Part shown: in pieces, positions 9,780-18,114 of the stretch
How positions within the stretch are numbered: position 1 is the first letter of the stretch
Layout: each line of letters starts with the position of its first letter
Virus record (IMG/VR): IMGVR_UViG_3300024054_000362
Coordinates: 1-64,000 of that record
Direction: 5' to 3' (one strand)
From: a virus
DNA: 64,000 bases
Translations under genes and position numbers: made by a program
Notes under the pieces: generated by a model
Seen by the model: the letters and a program-made list of their open reading frames with translations, nothing else
What the model was told of the DNA's origin: nothing
Database searches by the model: none

Positions 9780-10555
9780 GCTGCGATCGCGGCGGCGTCG
9801 GCGGTGATGCGCGCCAGGTCGAAACCGTTGGGTGCGTGGCGTGTCTGTGTGACCCAGAGATCATCGACGACGAACCACGCTTCGTCGATGTAGAGGTCTT
9901 CCCATGCGTACGAGATCTTGCGCGGGCTTACCCACGGCATCGCGAACCATTGACCGCGTTGGTGGCCCGTCAGGATGAACGCGTGGCCACCGTACGAACC
10001 GATCTTGTCGTCGGGCGTACGACTTCCGGGCGGCCCGACGTCCCACAAGTCGCGTTGAGCACGGATCGCGTTCGGAAGATCAGCACCGACGATCACCGAA
10101 CCGAAGATGTGCAGCGCTGCACGCATTTCGACTGGGTCCTTGTGGTTCACGCGTCCGAACGACGAGATCTTGTACTTGCCGTTGCGAAGGCCGTAGTACT
10201 TCATCTGCACGAGCGCGTTGATGATCGTGTCACCGCGATCGGTCGCGGCCGTGCCGTCCCAACCGATGCCATCGGCGTACGCCAACAAGATGTCGCCATC
10301 AGTCAGCTCGCACTTCACGCCGAGGAGCGCGCAACGCTGTTGGATGATGTGGCCGTAACAGGTTCGCGTGCAACATCCGACGTCGCGGTTGCCGAGCCAG
10401 CTGTACGTGTTGACGTCGCCGGTCCAGTCATCGAACGGCGGTGGCGCTGTATAGGTAGGGCCTTCAGCGTAGCGCGAGAACCACAACGTTCGACGATCGT
10501 GGGGTGAGACTTGTGAACGACCTGCTTTGCCGTAGCTCATCGTGTGGTTGGCCAT
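9776..10555 (-). CDS. Papain-like cysteine peptidase
   Basis: 259 residues from ATG (MANHTMSYGK). LGNRDVGCCTRTCYGH matches the Q-G-x-x-G-x-C active-site region of C1-type peptidases in position, and GGHAFILTG supplies the later catalytic His; YIDEAWFVV resembles the C-terminal strand. The oxyanion Gln is replaced (GNRDVGCC). In phages such enzymes occur as virion or processing proteases; here it neighbours tail-anchored protein genes. Upstream in-frame codons are rejected because they run back into the preceding gene. Confidence 0.65.
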   Translation of the reverse strand: MANHTMSYGKAGRSQVSPHDRRTLWFSRYAEGPTYTAPPPFDDWTGDVNTYSWLGNRDVGCCTRTCYGHIIQQRCALLGVKCELTDGDILLAYADGIGWDGTAATDRGDTIINALVQMKYYGLRNGKYKISSFGRVNHKDPVEMRAALHIFGSVIVGADLPNAIRAQRDLWDVGPPGSRTPDDKIGSYGGHAFILTGHQRGQWFAMPWVSPRKISYAWEDLYIDEAWFVVDDLWVTQTRHAPNGFDLARITADAAAIAA

Positions 10556-11397
10556 TGGTGAGGGTGATTTTCGCCGTCGAGCCACGCCCATCGAGGCTGA
10601 TCGCCGTCGATGACGGTCGGGTGCGTCGAGAGCACGCACGCCTTCTCGAACGGGTAGTACATCGGCGTGCACTGCATGAGTGCGAGACTCGCGCGGAGGC
10701 TCAGCTCGCAGATCTCTGGGTACAGGTCTTCATTGAGACCTTGAACCAACCGAAGAACATCGATGACGGCGGCGTGACGCAACAACGTGTGGTCGAACTG
10801 ACCAGATGCGAGCCCCGTGCGTAGCGGCAGATCTTCGTCTTCGCCGGCACGACGAACGGCGAGAGACAGGCCTTCCCCAAAGTGCGCCGCGTCGATGATT
10901 TCGTGCAGTACGCTGACCGACATCTGACGATCCCACGTACGACGAAAGCGCCAGATGATCTCGCCGAGGTTCTGTCGGCGGTAACCTTCATCGTTGAAGA
11001 GGTTACGGTAGACGATCGCGGGCGACGGCAGCCACGTCACTCGTGGATACGCGAGGTAGCGCTCGTCTTCACCACGATGACTTACGGCTGCGCGGTACAT
11101 GCAACCGATCGCCGCGAGCGCAAGCGCTTCATCGCTTGGACCAGTTCGAAAGAGAACACCGGTCTCCAGCTGGTCCGCGTTCGCTCTGATCGTATCGATT
11201 TCGGTGTGCGACAGCTTCTCGACGCGCTTGCGTCGACGGTAGCCGGGCAGTTCGTCGCGCCAGAGCATCGCGATGTCCCGACGGCCGATCTCGTCGTACG
11301 CGTCGGCGAGGATGTGCCGTGCGTCGTCGTCGCCCATCCAGACCTGTTCGGTGAGGGCACGGATCTGTGGTGCCGTTGCCATCCCGAACGCGAGCAT
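10537..11397 (-). CDS. Hypothetical protein with TIGR02996-like N-terminus
   Basis: 286 residues. EQVWMGDDDARHILADAYDEIG recalls the short repeat (..DD.AR.VYADWLEERG) common in myxobacteria and planctomycetes. The rest is helical and not recognised, with a Trp-rich end. It follows the 11402 gene by 4 nt and overlaps the peptidase start by 19 nt, so the three form a minus-strand operon. An alternative start is the ATG six codons in (MATAPQ). Confidence 0.65.
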   Translation of the reverse strand: MLAFGMATAPQIRALTEQVWMGDDDARHILADAYDEIGRRDIAMLWRDELPGYRRRKRVEKLSHTEIDTIRANADQLETGVLFRTGPSDEALALAAIGCMYRAAVSHRGEDERYLAYPRVTWLPSPAIVYRNLFNDEGYRRQNLGEIIWRFRRTWDRQMSVSVLHEIIDAAHFGEGLSLAVRRAGEDEDLPLRTGLASGQFDHTLLRHAAVIDVLRLVQGLNEDLYPEICELSLRASLALMQCTPMYYPFEKACVLSTHPTVIDGDQPRWAWLDGENHPHQWPTTR

Positions 11398-11401
11398 AGA
11401 C

Positions 11402-11767
11402 CTACCGCCTCTTGGGGAGCTTGATGCTGCGGCCGATGAAGACGCCGGCCGCGATGCCGCCGAGGCCCATGCTGATGCCCCAGAACACCGGCGACGTGAG
11501 GAGTTTCTTCAGCTTCGACGGCTGCGCCTGTGCCGACAGGAACGGCCGCTGGACGTCCTGAAGGCACGAGACGTCACCCGACGCCGTCGCGGCGGTTACA
11601 AGCTGCTGTTGGATCATCGCCTGATCGGCAAGATCGGGAAACGACTTCAGGATGTCGCTGATCTGGTTGTCGATCAGCTTGCTCTTCTCAGGCGTGACGC
11701 GCTGACACGACGCCATCACGCTGTTGCTGATGTTCGTCAGCTGCTCCTGCGTGATCGCGCCAAACAT
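11402..11767 (-). CDS. Small tail-anchored membrane protein
   Basis: 121 residues. MFGAITQEQL start, a helical region with two Cys, then PVFWGISMGLGGIAAGVF as the only membrane helix and a basic end RSIKLPKRR. Same build as the other anchored proteins here (P-h-F/M-W-h-h-h-G...RR). First gene of a minus-strand operon that continues into the 10537 and 9776 genes. Confidence 0.75.
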   Translation of the reverse strand: MFGAITQEQLTNISNSVMASCQRVTPEKSKLIDNQISDILKSFPDLADQAMIQQQLVTAATASGDVSCLQDVQRPFLSAQAQPSKLKKLLTSPVFWGISMGLGGIAAGVFIGRSIKLPKRR

Positions 11768-11837
11768 CAGTAGTCGCCTTGTGCTGTACGGAACGTCGCG
11801 TTGCCGGCCACCTCACGACGACGAAATTGGAATCTGA

Positions 11838-12488
11838 TCATGAGAGCGCCCCTCCTGCAAACGGTCTTAGATTCGTCCACGATTTTCGAAGACGGATGCG
11901 GCTCACCATGACTGCGCTGACATTCAAACGTTTCGCGACCGAAGCCGCCGTTTCGCCGTGTTCCATTCGACCGAGGGCTTCATTGGCAAGATCTTCGGTC
12001 AGTTTACACGTTCGTCGATTGCGGCCTTGTGCATCACGCGACGCCCATACGCAGTTACCCGGTTCGTAGTTGCCGTTGTTGTTTCTGCGTTCGATCGTCA
12101 TCCCGTATGGACGCTCGCCCATGTCGGTTAGGAACGATTCAAAACTGTTACGCCAACGATCACAGATGCCGATCCCACGTCCGCCGTAGTCCTTCCAGTT
12201 TGGATTTTTGGAGTTGGTGCAACGTTGAATGATCGAACACCACGTTTTGTGCGTTGGCGATCCAGATCGACCATGCGTGGTCAGACGATCCGTGTTCGTT
12301 TCAGGCTGCAAACAACCACACGAGTTGGTGCGAGCGCCAAGATCTTGACCGACTCGTATACAAGTCGTCTTCGGATTGCAATCACAGATGCAGACCCAAG
12401 CAAGACGTGCCCGGCCGCCGCGCATCACGTTCGGCGCGCGAGCGACGATTACAAGCCGTCCATAGCGTTGACCGATAACACGTCGCAT
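11838..12488 (-). CDS. Free-standing HNH-type homing endonuclease-like protein
   Basis: 216 residues. GQRYGRLVIVARAP, CICDC...SCGC, HKTWCSIIQRCTN, WKDYGGRGIGICDRW and TIERRNNNGNYEPGNCVW are the string of motifs of phage HNH/AP2-like DNA endonucleases; the His-Asn-His core sits in the last block. The C-terminus (TAASVAKRLNVSAVMVSRI) is a helix-turn-helix. It sits directly behind the 12493 gene, as mobile intron-less endonucleases often sit between phage genes. Confidence 0.8.
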   Translation of the reverse strand: MRRVIGQRYGRLVIVARAPNVMRGGRARLAWVCICDCNPKTTCIRVGQDLGARTNSCGCLQPETNTDRLTTHGRSGSPTHKTWCSIIQRCTNSKNPNWKDYGGRGIGICDRWRNSFESFLTDMGERPYGMTIERRNNNGNYEPGNCVWASRDAQGRNRRTCKLTEDLANEALGRMEHGETAASVAKRLNVSAVMVSRIRLRKSWTNLRPFAGGALS

Positions 12489-12492
12489 CTGA

Positions 12493-12888
12493 CTAGAGGT
12501 CTCCTACTTTCATGCGGAACGTAGCACCACCTGCCACTTCGTAGCGGAACTTGTCCAACGTCGTTGCCGCCGTCCAGCTGTCAGCGGTGTCCGGCGGCGC
12601 CGCGCGGTTGCCGAGGTACTCCTGGACGAGGGTCGCGAGCGCGCAACCACCAATGGCTTTGCCAGCACCCTTGGCCTTCTGATAGATCGCGCCCCAGTCG
12701 GGCAGTTTGCCTTTGAGCAGCGTCTTGAATTCGCCGATGAGCGAGCTGATCGAGGTCTGGTTCTCGGAACCGCACTCGATGATGGCCGCGGTGATCGGTC
12801 CGAGCGGATCCGGTCCGGTGCCCGGACAGCTCGCGTTCGTGGACAGGAGCCCGAGCGCGAAGAACACAACAAGGAGCGGGCGCAACAT
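12493..12888 (-). CDS. Exported hypothetical protein
   Basis: 131 residues. The N-terminus MLRPLLVVFFALGLLSTNASC is a convincing signal peptide; the Cys at 21 might be lipidated but the lipobox is poor (NASC). The mature part has a helical region with three Cys and no second membrane helix. TACGCT lies 6 nt before ATG with no Shine-Dalgarno. Function unknown. Confidence 0.7.
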   Translation of the reverse strand: MLRPLLVVFFALGLLSTNASCPGTGPDPLGPITAAIIECGSENQTSISSLIGEFKTLLKGKLPDWGAIYQKAKGAGKAIGGCALATLVQEYLGNRAAPPDTADSWTAATTLDKFRYEVAGGATFRMKVGDL

Positions 12889-12894
12889 GCCCCG

Positions 12895-12925
12895 AGCGTA
12901 TCACAGCACGATCGCGTGAGCGATC
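12895..12925 (-). promoter_or_regulatory. Palindromic operator and extended -10 for the 12888 gene
   Basis: Minus strand: GATCGC-TCAC-GCGATC, then GTGATACGCT, then 6 nt to ATG. One of the clearest examples of the element. Confidence 0.7.
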
Positions 12926-12927
12926 GA

Positions 12928-13440
12928 TCAGCCTCTACGCGGGATTTGGATGCCGGCCTCGCGGATGCCTTTGGAAATCGCACGAAAGACGGCGTCCTGA
13001 ATCTTCACATCGTACGCCGGCCAATCGGGCGCATCGAACCCGACGCTGTAGTCGAACCAACCGACGCCTTCACCTTGCGCCTGCATGGCGGCGTACCAGC
13101 CAGCCTGATCGGCGTCTTCCATCTTGTCGTCGAGATGGTGCAGGTCTTCGGTCGTGAGGACGTCGCGGACCTTGCGCGCGTATGCCTTGCCGACGCGATC
13201 GGCAGCGGCCGGGACAGGCGGCAGAACATCCATCCATTCACCGCCGGATCCAGGATAGAGCGCTCGGTAGGCGGCCATCATCGCCTCCGCACGTCGTGGC
13301 TTGCCGTCGCGTTCTTCTTGACGAGCATCCTCGGCGAGGTTCTCGACCTGTGAGATGTACGGGCTCGCCCAGAACGCCCGCGCGGCGCCCTCTGCAAACG
13401 AGCCCCAATCGTACCAGTCGTTCGGATGCGCGCGCGGCAT
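12928..13440 (-). CDS. Hypothetical protein
   Basis: 170 residues from ATG (MPRAHPNDWYDWG). The start is fixed by a TATACT box 6 nt upstream; the longer open frame runs across the divergent promoter and is rejected. Trp- and Asp-rich, no membrane segment, C-terminal helix ending in IPRRG. Not recognised. Confidence 0.7.
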   Translation of the reverse strand: MPRAHPNDWYDWGSFAEGAARAFWASPYISQVENLAEDARQEERDGKPRRAEAMMAAYRALYPGSGGEWMDVLPPVPAAADRVGKAYARKVRDVLTTEDLHHLDDKMEDADQAGWYAAMQAQGEGVGWFDYSVGFDAPDWPAYDVKIQDAVFRAISKGIREAGIQIPRRG

Positions 13441-13446
13441 GTCGCG

Positions 13447-13500
13447 AGTATACCACAGGTCCCAAAGCGGATCGCTCGCGCGATCGTCCCGTAGTAGCAT
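13447..13500. promoter_or_regulatory. Divergent promoter pair around one palindrome
   Basis: GATCGC-TCGC-GCGATC lies between GTAGTAGCAT (+ strand, 6 nt before GTG 13507) and GTGGTATACT (minus strand, 6 nt before ATG 13440). One operator therefore serves two oppositely directed genes. Confidence 0.7.
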
Positions 13501-13506
13501 CGGTCC

Positions 13507-14292
13507 GTGATCTTTTCGCAGTTTGGACAAGCCGATCCAGTCGAGGCGCTGGCCGCCTGCGCGGCAACACCGGCAACCTGCACAGCGTTCACGAGCATTC
13601 TTGCGACGCTGACGCAGATCGGCTCGGATCGTCGCGTCATCGAGCTGGTCGGTCAGGCCATGCAGCGTGGCCCGGAGGGCGGAACGAACCAGTTCTACGC
13701 GGCGCCGATTGCGTTGAGCGTGGTGCGTTTCCACGCGGACGCAGATCCTGACTTCGCGGCGACGACGATCGTCAACGCACTCGAAGTGGTTCTTCGAGAT
13801 GCCGTGACGACGCGCGCGAGTGATGGTGAGGGCGGTTTTCTGAAAAGCGCGATCGGGGGGTTGCAGCAGCGTCTCGTCATCCGCTCGACGACGCCGGTCC
13901 CTGTGGAGTTGGGCACCCGTGCTGTGGCGGTTCTTCGTCAGCTTGCCGCGTCAGGGCTTCAGGTGGCGCCGGAAGCCGCCGGGGTTCTACAGGCGATGGG
14001 AGAGTCGGTGACGGCGCCAGCGCCGACACAAGAATCGGCCGATCAGCGGGCTGCGGCGAGTGCAGCTGAAGCGGCAGCGACATCGACCGCGCCGTCACCG
14101 ACGACGTCGTCGTTCAAGATCGCGCTGGCGGTAGGCTTCGGTGTAATCGCCGTCGTCGGGATCGCGATCCTGATCGGCGTGAACTCGGGACCTTCGCCAG
14201 CGTTGGCACGGGCGCGTACACACGGTGGTCGACTGCGTCGGAAGGCTCAGGCAGGCCTTCGACGCAAGGGCGATCGCTCGCGCGATCTATGA
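13507..14292 (+). CDS. Tail-anchored protein with FGQ motif
   Basis: 261 residues from GTG. FSQFGQADPVEALAACAAT opens the protein; a long helical, Ala-rich domain follows, then a Ser/Thr/Ala-Pro linker, one membrane helix (IALAVGFGVIAVVGIAILIG, ~residues 206-226) and a strongly basic tail. Its stop lies inside the promoter of the next gene. Probably one of a set of related structural or membrane proteins. Confidence 0.75.
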   Translation: MIFSQFGQADPVEALAACAATPATCTAFTSILATLTQIGSDRRVIELVGQAMQRGPEGGTNQFYAAPIALSVVRFHADADPDFAATTIVNALEVVLRDAVTTRASDGEGGFLKSAIGGLQQRLVIRSTTPVPVELGTRAVAVLRQLAASGLQVAPEAAGVLQAMGESVTAPAPTQESADQRAAASAAEAAATSTAPSPTTSSFKIALAVGFGVIAVVGIAILIGVNSGPSPALARARTHGGRLRRKAQAGLRRKGDRSRDL

Positions 14293-14298
14293 TAAGTT
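14272..14298 (+). promoter_or_regulatory. Palindromic operator and -10 for the 14305 gene
   Basis: GATCGC-TCGC-GCGATC overlaps the last codons of the upstream gene; TAAGTT follows after 5 nt and ATG 6 nt later. Confidence 0.65.
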
Positions 14299-14304
14299 AG
14301 TGGC

Positions 14305-15246
14305 ATGTTCACCGTGCAGCTCGCTCGCGCGTTCGGTCAGACGGATGTTCCCGTACCGCAGCTCGATCCTACGGTGCTGTCGATCGGCAACACGTTAGCG
14401 CAGGTCGAATCGAACCTGAAGCAGATGTTCAACGCGCTCCAGATCGCGAGCGTTGCGGCACCGAATCAAAAAATCGGGACCGAGATCATCACGACATACC
14501 AGACACAACGCGCGGCGTTTGCGGCGTCCGTGCAGGTTTGGATCGACGGTTACAACCAGACGCCGCAGGATCAACGCAACCCGGACGATCCGACGGCTGC
14601 GCCGATCCTGCCGCCGGACATTAGTGTCCTGACAGCGGGACTCGGACGGCATGGACTGGCGGACGGTATTCTGCCGTCACAGATCGTCGTGAAGTACGGA
14701 CCGATCGGCGCTGAGAAGGTCTCGGGTCTTGCTGCATCGTTCTACGATCCGTACTTCGCGTACGCGTACTCAGGGGCCTCCACAAGCGCGGGCCTCGGCG
14801 TTTCGCCCATTGTACTCGTGCTCATTGGTCTTGCGATCGTCGGCGGGGTCATCGTGGCTGTCTCCGCGATTTTGAAGGAGAGTAACGCGGCGATCATTGC
14901 ACGCGCTGACGCCGATCGACAAATCGCTAATTCGGACGCGGCTGTGAAGATCATCAGTAAGCGTGCTGATACACTAATCGAGTGTATCCGCGGCACGACG
15001 GATCAAGCACGTTTGAGTGCCTGTACAGCTGCAGCTGATTCTAAAGCGTTACAAGAAATCCTCAGCATCGCCAAAATCCAACCAAGCACAGGACCAAAAT
15101 CGATCGGGTTTCTCACTGCCGCCGGGATCATGATCGGCGTCGCCGTCATCGCAGGAGGTGGCTACCTGATCTACCGCAACTCACAGAGAGACGGTCATCA
15201 GCCACGAGCGTCTCGGATGCGTCGCGACAGTGACTTCGAGGACTAG
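14305..15246 (+). CDS. Membrane protein with two helices and FGQ motif
   Basis: 313 residues. MFTVQLARAFGQTDVPVP opens it. There are two hydrophobic helices: ~residues 172-192 (PIVLVLIGLAIVGGVIVAV) and ~275-292 (AAGIMIGVAVIAGGGYLIY), with a ~80-residue helical segment between them that contains two Cys, and a basic/acidic end. Larger than its single-helix neighbours but with the same N-terminal motif. Function unknown. Confidence 0.75.
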   Translation: MFTVQLARAFGQTDVPVPQLDPTVLSIGNTLAQVESNLKQMFNALQIASVAAPNQKIGTEIITTYQTQRAAFAASVQVWIDGYNQTPQDQRNPDDPTAAPILPPDISVLTAGLGRHGLADGILPSQIVVKYGPIGAEKVSGLAASFYDPYFAYAYSGASTSAGLGVSPIVLVLIGLAIVGGVIVAVSAILKESNAAIIARADADRQIANSDAAVKIISKRADTLIECIRGTTDQARLSACTAAADSKALQEILSIAKIQPSTGPKSIGFLTAAGIMIGVAVIAGGGYLIYRNSQRDGHQPRASRMRRDSDFED

Positions 15247-15251
15247 AACGC

Positions 15252-16034
15252 GTGTTCGTCGTTCAACGCGCGCAGTGGTTCGGCGCTGAGCTTCGACAAG
15301 CATCGGGATGTGCACCTGACGCTTGTGCGGACAACGGCTTCTTGCCGTCACCAGCTGCGGAGCTTCAGAGCTGCGTCGACGCCGGTAATTGTATCGACAC
15401 GACCGGTGATCCACGAGCGTCGAACCCGGTAGTCGACTTCGCCGCGTTGGCGTGTTGTCCGCCAAGTGCGACGGTGATCCTGAACCTCGACAAGATGATC
15501 CAACAGGGTCGCGGCAACCTCTCGTATCGTGCGCTCACCGGCAGCCCGGCCGTCTTGAAGGCACTCGCTGCGCACGCATCAGCGAATCCCGATACAGCCG
15601 TCGTTACGGCCGTCAAAGCTATCGACGCGATCTTGGAACACGTCAACCTGAACGGCGCCGCCGACGACGACAAGACGGCCGTCGACGAGGCGACGAAGGT
15701 TCTCGCGACCAACATCCCCAAAGCGACATCAGCCTCTGCGGCGCGCGGAATTCTGAAACTGAAAGACCTGTCCGATCTCGCGTCGCAGCGTGAAATGGCA
15801 GCGTCGGCCGCAAAGGCCCTCGCGGCGCTTCCCAAACCGACTACGCCGACGTCTACAACACCGACGCCCGCGGCACCTACAACAAAGTTTCAGCTGTCGA
15901 CGCGCGCGAAGACGGCGTTGTGGGTGACGGGCGCTGTCGCGGCGGTTGGCGGAAGCGCGTTTCTACTTTGGCGCACGACGCGCGTGCCGAGCCCGCGCGC
16001 ACACGCGATCGCCGCACGGCGTCGACGGCGTTAG
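15252..16034 (+). CDS. Tail-anchored protein with N-terminal Cys cluster
   Basis: 260 residues from GTG (MFVVQRAQWFGAELRQASG). Several Cys in residues 17-75 suggest disulfides, then an Ala-rich helical region, a Thr/Pro linker, and one membrane helix (ALWVTGAVAAVGGSAFLLW) followed by RRRRR at the end. Five bases after the 14305 gene; likely same transcript. Converges with and overlaps the 16031 gene by 4 nt. Confidence 0.75.
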   Translation: MFVVQRAQWFGAELRQASGCAPDACADNGFLPSPAAELQSCVDAGNCIDTTGDPRASNPVVDFAALACCPPSATVILNLDKMIQQGRGNLSYRALTGSPAVLKALAAHASANPDTAVVTAVKAIDAILEHVNLNGAADDDKTAVDEATKVLATNIPKATSASAARGILKLKDLSDLASQREMAASAAKALAALPKPTTPTSTTPTPAAPTTKFQLSTRAKTALWVTGAVAAVGGSAFLLWRTTRVPSPRAHAIAARRRRR

Positions 16035-16633
16035 CTACGTAGACGACGGCGTACGAAAAACACCGTCGTTGCGACACCGATAGCCCAACCGAGGGCAACG
16101 CCGATGACGATGCCGACCTTGGAGGTTGTGGTGAGCTGATCGGGAACGATCGGCGCAGTCAGGTTTGATGTTGACGAGGACCAGATAGCGTCGGCGATCC
16201 CGGCGAACTTCGCTGCCCAAAGACGGGCATGGTTGCCCATTTCGAAGATCACGATGTTGGTGAAGATTTTGAGGTTGGCAGGGTCGATGATGTCCGATCG
16301 GAACGTGTCGAGGCCCAGGAACTTGGCGAAGGTCATGTTGGGATCGAGCCCCAAGATGCTGGAACGCGCTGTCGTGACGACTTTCGTCGAGCTGGAGATC
16401 ACGCGCGCCGCAAGGAACGTACGCCTGCCGATGAGGCCGTCTTCGGGGATGGTCGGTGCGCCGACGAACAGTGCGACACGGTTGATCGCGTGTTGAAGCG
16501 TGAGGAACGCGTTGCGCGCGTCGTCGTTGAGTGGGCGCAGAACGCGAAACCCTTCACTATCGAGCGACACGACGAAGTCGACGTTTTCGTCATAGGCGAG
16601 CTGGCTTGACGCGTCGATGTGAGCGGCGAGCAC
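16031..16633 (-). CDS. Tail-anchored protein
   Basis: 200 residues from GTG, set by TAGGTT 6 nt upstream. An N-terminal ~60 residues resemble a peptidoglycan-binding-like fold (FLTLQHAINRVALFVG...PEDGLIGRRTFLAA), though I am not sure of this; then a helical region, one membrane helix (VGIVIGVALGWAIGVATTVFF) and RRRLRS. Transcribed away from the palindrome it shares with the 16693 gene. Confidence 0.7.
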   Translation of the reverse strand: MLAAHIDASSQLAYDENVDFVVSLDSEGFRVLRPLNDDARNAFLTLQHAINRVALFVGAPTIPEDGLIGRRTFLAARVISSSTKVVTTARSSILGLDPNMTFAKFLGLDTFRSDIIDPANLKIFTNIVIFEMGNHARLWAAKFAGIADAIWSSSTSNLTAPIVPDQLTTTSKVGIVIGVALGWAIGVATTVFFVRRRLRS

Positions 16634-16639
16634 GAAGTC

Positions 16640-16686
16640 AACCTACCATGAAGCACCTCGATCGCGTGCGCGATCAGGTGTATCGT
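16640..16686. promoter_or_regulatory. Divergent promoter pair around one palindrome
   Basis: GATCGC-GTGC-GCGATC lies between TATCGT (+ strand, 6 nt before ATG 16693) and TAGGTT (minus strand, 6 nt before GTG 16633). Confidence 0.65.
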
Positions 16687-16692
16687 CGACGC

Positions 16693-17289
16693 ATGGCGCA
16701 GACCCTGGAGACTCATCTCGTCGCGGCCTACATCGTGAGCCGCAGAGTGACCTTCGCCGGTGCGCCCGTTACCCTCGTCAAGCTCGCACAGATGTGGCAG
16801 CTGCCAATCGAAGCAGGACAACCTTTCCTTGGTGCCGAAGTTCTGACGCGCGTCGCGAAGTATCTGAGGATGACGTTGCCCGATCTGATGGCGGCTGTCC
16901 GCAAGATGCCACTACCCGAACCTGTGCCGTCGACGCCACCGGCTACGCTCGAAGTTACGACCATCAAGATCGAGGCGCAGCCCGTGACAGTGACGTTACC
17001 GCCTCCTGCAGCCGTGCCGCCGACGCCAGAACCGACGCAGGTCATTCCTCGCGCGCAGCTCGACGAGCTGCGCGCGGCGTCTCGAAGTGCAACGCCTGAA
17101 CCGCCCGAGAGGGATTCAGCACCAGAGATCGTGATCTCGTTCGACGAAGACGACCTGACGCCGAACGAACCAGAGATGTCGGCGTCGTCGGTATCAGAAT
17201 CTGCCGAACGTGTCGAGGCCGCCACCACTGAGACGTCGGCCACGCCGGTCAAAAAATCTCGTTCGCGCAAGAGTAAGAAGGCGCGGTGA
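16693..17289 (+). CDS. Hypothetical Pro/Thr/Glu-rich protein
   Basis: 198 residues. The first ~75 form a compact region (MAQTLETHLVAAYIVSRR...VAKYLRMTLPDLMAAV) that reads like a helix-turn-helix or small helical domain; the remainder is a Pro/Val/Thr linker, an acidic patch and a Lys/Arg/Ser tail. No membrane helix. Start chosen from the -10 spacing; longer frames run into the divergent gene. Confidence 0.65.
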   Translation: MAQTLETHLVAAYIVSRRVTFAGAPVTLVKLAQMWQLPIEAGQPFLGAEVLTRVAKYLRMTLPDLMAAVRKMPLPEPVPSTPPATLEVTTIKIEAQPVTVTLPPPAAVPPTPEPTQVIPRAQLDELRAASRSATPEPPERDSAPEIVISFDEDDLTPNEPEMSASSVSESAERVEAATTETSATPVKKSRSRKSKKAR

Positions 17290-17322
17290 GCACGCCGCGA
17301 CGCTCGCCGCTATCCTCCTGCC

Positions 17323-17775
17323 ATGCCATACCGAGTGCAGCTGGTCTACTTCCGTCCGCTCGGGAAGAGGCAAGGCGATTTTTTGGCGTTCGTCGAATGT
17401 GAAATCGCGGAGGAAGGCCTTCCTGCGATCTGGGAGGAGGTCCGCGAGCTGCGTCGCATGGGCCAGTTGCCGGGCTTGCGGCCGAACGCGGGCCGGGACT
17501 TGTTCATCTTGGTCGACGTGCCGAACCATCCTGAGCGGCGTCTGCAGCTTCTGATTCCGCCGTACATCAACGACGAAGACGTGACGCCCGTGCGCATCCC
17601 GACGGAGGAGATGCCCCCGCTGTCGGTTCGACTTCCGCTCGACGAGATTCCATCGGTGCGGACCACGACGCGTGATGTTTTGAAGCCCGAACCTGAACCG
17701 CTGCCAGAAGTCGACGATGAAATCACGCCGGTTGACCGTCCAGTACTGGGAAGACCCGTCGACGAGTCCGAGTAG
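17323..17775 (+). CDS. Hypothetical protein
   Basis: 150 residues. An alpha/beta N-terminal half (YRVQLVYFRPLGKRQGDFLAF...LFILVDVPNHPERRLQLLIP) is followed by a low-complexity Pro/Glu/Asp tail. TATCCT lies 6 nt before ATG. Not recognised. Confidence 0.65.
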   Translation: MPYRVQLVYFRPLGKRQGDFLAFVECEIAEEGLPAIWEEVRELRRMGQLPGLRPNAGRDLFILVDVPNHPERRLQLLIPPYINDEDVTPVRIPTEEMPPLSVRLPLDEIPSVRTTTRDVLKPEPEPLPEVDDEITPVDRPVLGRPVDESE

Positions 17776-17796
17776 GCTGCGCTACGCTACGGTTCG

Positions 17797-18114
17797 GTGC
17801 CACTCCTGTACGACGCCAACGGCGACGAGATCTATCCGGGTGGCGTCACGCGTACGGACATTCGTGCCGCTGCAGAAGCAGCCGTGCTAGCCGACGAGTG
17901 GCAGACCGCGACCGACCTCGTCAACCACTACGGTCTACACGGCATCTGTGTCGCTTGCGTGCGTGCGCTCGCGACGACGTTCATCTCGGATAGCAAAAGC
18001 GCGTCGCGCTGGCGCGTGTGCGATGACTGTGAAGAAAAACACCGGCCGGTCGGCATCGCCTTCAGCGACGTGAAGGTGATGATGCACGGCCTCATCAAGC
18101 GCAACGTCGTCTAG
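17797..18114 (+). CDS. Small protein with CxxC...CxxC zinc site
   Basis: 105 residues from GTG. CVAC near residue 50 and CDDC near residue 76 form a likely four-Cys zinc site between helical segments. Overlaps the end of the convergent glycosyltransferase gene by 4 nt. Not recognised. Confidence 0.6.
   Translation: MPLLYDANGDEIYPGGVTRTDIRAAAEAAVLADEWQTATDLVNHYGLHGICVACVRALATTFISDSKSASRWRVCDDCEEKHRPVGIAFSDVKVMMHGLIKRNVV

Noticed and set aside
13441-13734. Extension of the 12928 gene upstream of 13440
   Set aside because: It would translate through a divergent promoter and antisense to the 13507 gene; the TATACT box fixes the shorter start.
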